A DNA stretch of 10,617 nucleotides. It comes from an uncultured Caulobacteraceae bacterium. GTDB lineage: Bacteria; Pseudomonadota; Alphaproteobacteria; Caulobacterales; TH1-2. Shown here one piece after another: positions 8,092 through 10,617 of this stretch. The stretch's first letter is position 1, and each line of letters begins with the position of its first letter. Below the pieces are notes generated by a model. That model did no database searches. It had not been told where the DNA came from and saw only the letters and a list, made by a program, of their open reading frames with translations. The stretch is taken from NCBI GenBank assembly GCA_937967425.1, contig CALBST010000337.1, positions 1 through 10,617 of the forward strand, written 5' to 3'. Position numbers and translations under genes: made by a program.

Positions 8092-8376
8092 ATGGCAGAC
8101 CACAGCCTCTTCATCTTCGTCCGCGTGAAAGACGCGACGCCCGAAGCCGTCGGCAACACGCTGCGCGATTCGACCGACAAAATCATGGATATCTATTCTA
8201 TCATGGGCGAATGGGATCTGCTCGTCCGCATAGAGCATCCCGATCTCAATTCGATCCAGAAGGTCGTCACCGAGACGATCCGCGCCAATCCGAACGTGGC
8301 GCAGACCTACACGATCCTCGGCTACCAGCTTTACGGCTCGAAGTGGCCTGGCTTCGACTACCCTGACTCAAAATGA
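8092..8376 (+). CDS. Stand-alone Lrp/AsnC ligand-binding (RAM) domain protein
   Basis: A 94-aa protein starting at ATG 8092, with AGGAG (8082-8086) 5 bases before it. The whole length is one alpha-beta RAM domain of the Lrp/AsnC family: LFIFVRVKDATPEAV, then IMDIYSIMGEWDLLVRIE, a helix LNSIQKVVTETIRA and the strand VAQTYTILGYQLYG. The N-terminal helix-turn-helix of full-length Lrp regulators is absent, so it cannot bind DNA by that route. Such stand-alone RAM proteins oligomerise and bind amino acids, acting as sensors or by mixing with full-length Lrp proteins. Next to a kynurenine-formamidase-like hydrolase, whose ATG overlaps its stop (ATGA at 8373-8376), a tryptophan- or kynurenine-related ligand is plausible but inferred. 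Confidence 0.85.
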   Translation: MADHSLFIFVRVKDATPEAVGNTLRDSTDKIMDIYSIMGEWDLLVRIEHPDLNSIQKVVTETIRANPNVAQTYTILGYQLYGSKWPGFDYPDSK

Positions 8377-9155
8377 GTCTCGATCTCGAGAAAGAATACA
8401 ACAACCGCGCCGCCGTGCCCGAGCACCCGGCGATCATCGCGCGCTGGGCGGCCGAGAGCAAAGCCTACCGCAACATCAATCCGCCGCGCGTGATCGAATA
8501 CGGCCCAGGCGAGCGCAACACGCTCGACCTGTTCGAAGCGGGTCCCGGTCCCGTCGTCATGTTCATTCACGGCGGCTATTGGCAAGCGCTCGACAAGAGC
8601 TTCTTCAGCTCGATGGCGAAGGGATTGAATGCACTTGGCGTCACCGTCGCCGTGCCGAGTTACGATCTCTGCCCAAGCGTGCGCATCGGCGACATCGTCG
8701 AGCAAATGCGCGCTGCCAGCGTCATCGTGCACCGCTCACTCGAGGCGCCGGTCATTGTCGCTGGCCATTCCGCCGGCGGACACCTTTCCGCGTGCTTGCT
8801 CGCCACCGAGGCGCATGTGCCAGCCGCCTATGCGATCTCGGGCTTGTTCGACCTCGCGCCGCTCATCACCACGAGTCTCAACGAAAAATTGCAGCTCGAT
8901 GAGGCGGAGGCGGCATCGCTCAGCCCGGTGCTGTGGCCCGCGCCCGAAGGCAAATCACTCGACGCGATCGTCGGCGGCGCCGAGAGCAGCGAGTACCTGC
9001 GCCAAAGTGCGGCCATCGTCGCCGCCTGGGGCGAAGACGGCGTCACCACACGCTACGAGGAAGCCGAAGGCGCAAACCACTTCACGGTCATCGATCCGCT
9101 GACGGATCCGAACTCAACAATGTGCGAGCGCCTCAAGCAGCTCACGCGGACCTAG
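8373..9155 (+). CDS. Alpha/beta hydrolase with HGGYW motif (kynurenine formamidase/arylformamidase-like)
   Basis: A 260-aa alpha/beta hydrolase. The oxyanion motif HGGYW (H66-W70) and nucleophile elbow GHSAGG (S133) are clear; H236 in GANHFTVID is the catalytic histidine candidate and D222 in WGEDG a possible acid. The order and spacing, and the HGGxW motif in particular, match the eukaryotic-type kynurenine formamidases that cleave N-formylkynurenine to kynurenine and formate. Carboxylesterases of the same fold cannot be excluded. The ATG overlaps the stop of the RAM-domain gene. If it is an arylformamidase, kynureninase action on its product gives anthranilate, the probable substrate of the upstream operon; tryptophan dioxygenase and kynureninase genes are not in this window. 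The TAG stop lies in a CTAG shared with the convergent gene. Confidence 0.85.
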   Translation: MSLDLEKEYNNRAAVPEHPAIIARWAAESKAYRNINPPRVIEYGPGERNTLDLFEAGPGPVVMFIHGGYWQALDKSFFSSMAKGLNALGVTVAVPSYDLCPSVRIGDIVEQMRAASVIVHRSLEAPVIVAGHSAGGHLSACLLATEAHVPAAYAISGLFDLAPLITTSLNEKLQLDEAEAASLSPVLWPAPEGKSLDAIVGGAESSEYLRQSAAIVAAWGEDGVTTRYEEAEGANHFTVIDPLTDPNSTMCERLKQLTRT

Positions 9156-9529
9156 CGTGGCGCCAGCGCCTTTCGGCCCGTCGCAAAGAGCGTGATCAGC
9201 ACCACTTCAACGATCATCGGCTGCAACATGCTCGCCTCATAGCCCGAGAGTGCGATCGAAACTAACCGCCCGCAAAATCCGATCCCGATCAGAAGCAGCG
9301 GCGCCGTCAGCAGGCGCGCGCTGTTCTTCGCCGCCGCCGCGATCGAAAGAATGCCCGTGGCTGCGAACAGAGCGCCAAAATCCGCACGCAACGTTGAGTA
9401 CCCCAGCGCGCCCTGCACGCCGATGCCAAACTCCGCTGCCAAACTGTCCGGCCTTAACCAGAAGCCCAACGCCACGAGCAGAGCCAGCACCCCAGCCACC
9501 CCCACCAGCGCCCGAACAACAATATTCAC
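9152..9529 (-). CDS. Small integral membrane protein, DUF4345-like
   Basis: A 125-aa protein with a GTG start at 9529. About four hydrophobic segments are visible: roughly residues 4-24 (VVRALVGVAGVLALLVALGF), 47-66 around ALFAATGILSIAAA, 72-92 around LTAPLLLIGIGF, and 104-118 (MIVEVVLITLF). A conserved-looking STLRADFGALFAATG stretch before the second segment resembles the DUF4345 family of four-helix membrane proteins, whose function is unknown. This frame is preferred over overlapping plus-strand frames because only it shows this regular hydrophobic pattern. It converges on the hydrolase gene; both stops lie in the CTAG at 9152-9155. It may share a transcript with the tRNA-Val gene 180 bases upstream. 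Confidence 0.75.
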   Translation of the reverse strand: MNIVVRALVGVAGVLALLVALGFWLRPDSLAAEFGIGVQGALGYSTLRADFGALFAATGILSIAAAAKNSARLLTAPLLLIGIGFCGRLVSIALSGYEASMLQPMIVEVVLITLFATGRKALAPR

Positions 9530-9708
9530 GCTTCGCCCCCCAAACAGGAACGAGAAGTTACAAAGCGAGACCGGCGTAAGCCATCGAAAGCGCCCGAGGA
9601 ACGATAAGATGAGCGGGCGTAAGCCATCCGAAGCTGCGGCGCCGTTTGAACAGTCTAACGGCGAGGTCTAACAGCTCGCCTGCGAGCCTTGAATTATAAG
9701 GCGTAGAA
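9530..9708. other. Gap between DUF4345-like gene and tRNA-Val, with a 13-base direct repeat and hairpins
   Basis: No convincing gene is seen here. GGCGTAAGCCATC occurs twice exactly (9573-9585 and 9616-9628), 43 bases apart, and both copies are followed by a similar A/G-rich end. CGCCGTT (9640-9646) can pair with AACGGCG (9657-9663). Minus-strand transcripts of the tRNA and the region upstream of the DUF4345-like GTG start both cross this stretch. Confidence 0.6.
9674..9702 (-). terminator. Possible 3' hairpins downstream of tRNA-Val
   Basis: On the minus strand, just after the tRNA, AAGGC (9698-9702) and GCCTT (9686-9690) form a short stem. It overlaps a stronger GCTCGC/GCGAGC stem (9674-9679 and 9682-9687). 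There is no T-tract, so this may be a processing or weak termination structure and not a true intrinsic terminator. Confidence 0.3.
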
Positions 9709-9783
9709 TGGTGGGCGCGACAGGGATCGAACCTGTGACCCCCACGATGTCAACGTGGTGCTCTCCCGCTGAGCTACGCGCCC
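9709..9783 (-). tRNA. tRNA-Val (anticodon GAC), CCA encoded
   Basis: Read on the minus strand from 9783, the 75-base sequence folds as a full cloverleaf. The acceptor stem GGGCGCG pairs with CGCGCCC, followed by discriminator A and an encoded CCA (9709-9711). The D arm is TAGCTCAGCGGGAGAGC. The anticodon stem CCACG/CGTGG holds the loop TTGACAT with anticodon GAC, which reads GUC/GUU valine codons. The T arm contains GGTTCGATC between ACAGG and CCTGT. It is not GTC (Asp); that triplet appears only when the plus strand is read. It lies 67 bases after the cpdR stop. Confidence 0.97.
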
Positions 9784-9786
9784 TTT

Positions 9787-9819
9787 GTCCTGGCCGAACC
9801 AGGACCCAATGCGTTGGGT
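9787..9819 (-). other. Tandem hairpins in the tRNA-Val leader
   Basis: Between the tRNA promoter and the tRNA lie GTCCTGG (9787-9793) pairing with CCAGGAC (9799-9805), and ACCCAA (9804-9809) pairing with TTGGGT (9814-9819). The two stems share two bases, so they compete slightly. They could guide RNase P processing or act on cpdR read-through; no T-tract is present. Confidence 0.45.
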
Positions 9820-9825
9820 GGAGCG

Positions 9826-9854
9826 CCTATACAAGCCCTCCCGAGATTCCTCAA
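9826..9854 (-). promoter_or_regulatory. Candidate sigma-70 promoter for tRNA-Val
   Basis: On the minus strand, TTGAGG (9849-9854) and TATAGG (9826-9831) are separated by exactly 17 bases and lie about 43 bases before the tRNA 5' end. The -35 hexamer overlaps the cpdR stop codon (TGA at 9851-9853), so the promoter is partly inside the upstream gene. Confidence 0.6.
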
Positions 9855-10213
9855 GCCGCCGCGATCACGCGCTCGATCTCGACGACCAAGTCCTTGAGGT
9901 GGAAGGGCTTCGACAGCACCTTGGCATCCTTCGGCGCCTGGCTTTGGGCTGAAAGCGCCACCGCCGCAAAGCCGGTAATAAAGACGATCTTCATGGCCGG
10001 ATCGGCTTCCGCACCCCGGCGCGCCAGCTCGATGCCATCGAGTCCAGGCATCACGATGTCGGTCAGCAGCAGGTCGAACGAGCCGTGCTCGAGCGCCTCC
10101 CAGGCGGCGTCGCCGTCGCCGAAGCCGGTGACGTCGTGCCCTGCACGCGTGAGGCTCGACACCAGGAAACCCCGGAGCGAGTCATCATCTTCGGCCAACA
10201 GAATTCGCGCCAT
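9851..10213 (-). CDS. cpdR: Single-domain response regulator, CpdR
   Basis: A 120-aa receiver domain and nothing else. The ATG at 10213 gives MARILLAEDDDSLRGFL, the normal start of the family; a longer frame to 10348 adds an unrelated low-complexity stretch and is rejected. Receiver residues are the acidic triad E8-D9-D10, phospho-acceptor D52 in LLLTDIVMPGLDGIEL, the switch residue Thr in FITGFAAV, and the conserved Lys in LSKPFHLKDL. FITGFAAV and SKPFHL are hallmarks of CpdR. In Caulobacter, unphosphorylated CpdR is an adaptor that localises and primes ClpXP to degrade cell-cycle proteins, and CckA-ChpT phosphorylation inactivates it. The function here is transferred from that family. GGAG lies 10 bases before the start, next to the palindrome CCGGAACTTCCGG (10226-10238). 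Confidence 0.93.
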   Translation of the reverse strand: MARILLAEDDDSLRGFLVSSLTRAGHDVTGFGDGDAAWEALEHGSFDLLLTDIVMPGLDGIELARRGAEADPAMKIVFITGFAAVALSAQSQAPKDAKVLSKPFHLKDLVVEIERVIAAA

Positions 10214-10357
10214 ACCGCCGCCACTCCGGAACTTCCGGCCCCTTGAACCGGTAGCGCCTAGCATAATTCGGGTAAAGGGCGGCTGAACCGTCACACACAG
10301 CTCGTAAACGGGCGTAAAGATTGACGGGCCGGTAAGCGGCGCGAACAATAAGAAAGC
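10214..10357. promoter_or_regulatory. Divergent cpdR / N-formylglutamate amidohydrolase control region
   Basis: This 144-base region holds three signals. CCGGAACTTCCGG at 10226-10238 is a 6-bp-armed palindrome in the cpdR leader. GTAAA occurs at 10272-10276, 10304-10308 and 10314-10318 (TTTAC on the other strand); the last two are exactly one helical turn apart and abut a promoter-like TTGACG. Read on the cpdR strand they are TTTAC pairs that only loosely resemble CtrA half-sites. No clear cpdR promoter can be fixed. Confidence 0.5.
10321..10349 (+). promoter_or_regulatory. Candidate promoter for the amidohydrolase gene, possibly leaderless
   Basis: TTGACG (10321-10326), a 17-base spacer, and AACAAT (10344-10349) resemble a sigma-70 promoter. 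The ATG at 10358 is only 9 bases after the -10 box, so transcription would begin at or next to the start codon, giving a leaderless mRNA. This agrees with the lack of a good Shine-Dalgarno sequence (only A-rich AATAAGAAAGC). Confidence 0.4.
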
Positions 10358-10617
10358 ATGGACCCGACGGACCTCGGCTCAAGCGCGGCGACTGCCGCGC
10401 CGGATGGCGAAAGCCAAACCGTTGTTCACAGCGAGCCGCCGTTCGTCCTGATCGAGCCGCTGCGGCGCACCTCGCCGCTCATCTTCGCCTCTCCGCACAG
10501 CGGCAGACGGTATCCGCCTGAACTCCTGGCCGACGCCCGCGTCAGCCTGATCAGCTTGCGCCGTTCCGAGGACGCTTACGTCGATGAACTCTTCGCCGGG
10601 GCGGCAGCGCATGGCGC
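10358..10617 (+). CDS. N-formylglutamate amidohydrolase family protein, 3'-truncated
   Basis: An open frame from ATG 10358 running out of the window: 86 complete codons. After a variable N-terminus of about 25 residues it reads FVLIEPLRRTSPLIFASPHSG, then RRYPPEL and, near the end, LRRSEDAYVDELFAGAAAHGA. The SPHSGR.YP and R.SEDAYVDEL blocks are signatures of the N-formylglutamate amidohydrolase (FGase) family, zinc hydrolases that release formate from N-formylglutamate in the five-step histidine pathway; paralogues outside hut operons are common and their substrate is often unknown. It is divergent from cpdR, and I recall cpdR/FGase neighbours in other alphaproteobacteria. No hut genes are present here, so a role in histidine breakdown is not supported by context. 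Confidence 0.85.
   Translation, partial: MDPTDLGSSAATAAPDGESQTVVHSEPPFVLIEPLRRTSPLIFASPHSGRRYPPELLADARVSLISLRRSEDAYVDELFAGAAAHG

Noticed and set aside
9250..9671. Plus-strand frames opposite the DUF4345-like gene
   Set aside because: Their products are Pro/Arg/Ser-rich without any motif, while the minus-strand frame shows regular membrane segments.
9709..9783. tRNA-Asp (GTC)
   Set aside because: GTC appears only on the plus strand; the cloverleaf with CCA is on the minus strand, where the anticodon is GAC (Val).
9708..10286. Plus-strand open frame of 192 codons
   Set aside because: It runs across the tRNA-Val gene and antisense to cpdR, whose receiver motifs are unmistakable.
10214..10348. 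N-terminal extension of CpdR to the upstream ATG at 10348
   Set aside because: The added 45 residues match nothing expected in a receiver domain, and the family begins at MARILLAEDD.

Overview
The window is high-GC DNA from an alphaproteobacterium, most likely of the Caulobacterales/Hyphomonadaceae type. The pointers are a CpdR-type single-domain response regulator (120 aa, with the characteristic FITGFAAV and LSKPFHL stretches) next to an N-formylglutamate amidohydrolase, short palindromic repeats between genes, and an alphaproteobacterial style of tightly overlapping operon. No genus can be fixed from the sequence alone.

Bases 1-7933 form one plus-strand catabolic operon. In order: a 5'-truncated fused flavin monooxygenase/Old Yellow Enzyme (2-aminobenzoyl-CoA monooxygenase/reductase or salicylyl-CoA 5-hydroxylase family), an SDR oxidoreductase, a MarR regulator, a crotonase-fold protein, an acyl-CoA dehydrogenase, a benzoate-CoA-ligase-family AMP-forming ligase, a hotdog thioesterase and a RidA-family protein. 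Seven genes overlap or touch by 1-4 bases. The only gap inside is a 148-base palindromic repeat just before marR. The set fits aerobic 'hybrid' degradation of 2-aminobenzoate (anthranilate) or a related 2-substituted benzoate. The ligase makes the CoA thioester, the fused flavoenzyme hydroxylates and reduces the ring, and the beta-oxidation-like enzymes process the resulting non-aromatic ring. RidA could hydrolyse the enamine left by the 2-amino group, and the thioesterase would rescue trapped CoA.

Bases 7934-8091 carry a near-ideal 27-bp inverted repeat. They are followed by a second plus-strand pair: a stand-alone Lrp/AsnC ligand-binding (RAM) domain protein and an alpha/beta hydrolase with the HGGYW motif of kynurenine formamidases. 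If that assignment is right, the region joins tryptophan/kynurenine breakdown (which yields anthranilate) to the CoA-dependent anthranilate route.

Bases 9152-10213 are read on the minus strand: a small DUF4345-like membrane protein converging on the hydrolase with a shared CTAG stop, a tRNA-Val(GAC) with encoded CCA and its own promoter, and cpdR. A divergent N-formylglutamate amidohydrolase gene starts at 10358 and leaves the window.

The most unusual feature is a palindromic repeat present twice: once between genes (7935-8031) and once inside the coding sequence of the fused flavoenzyme (1002-1099). There it keeps the reading frame and forms about 33 codons of the linker between the two catalytic domains. 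Two further points are a crotonase lacking both canonical glutamates and a RidA protein lacking the conserved arginine.
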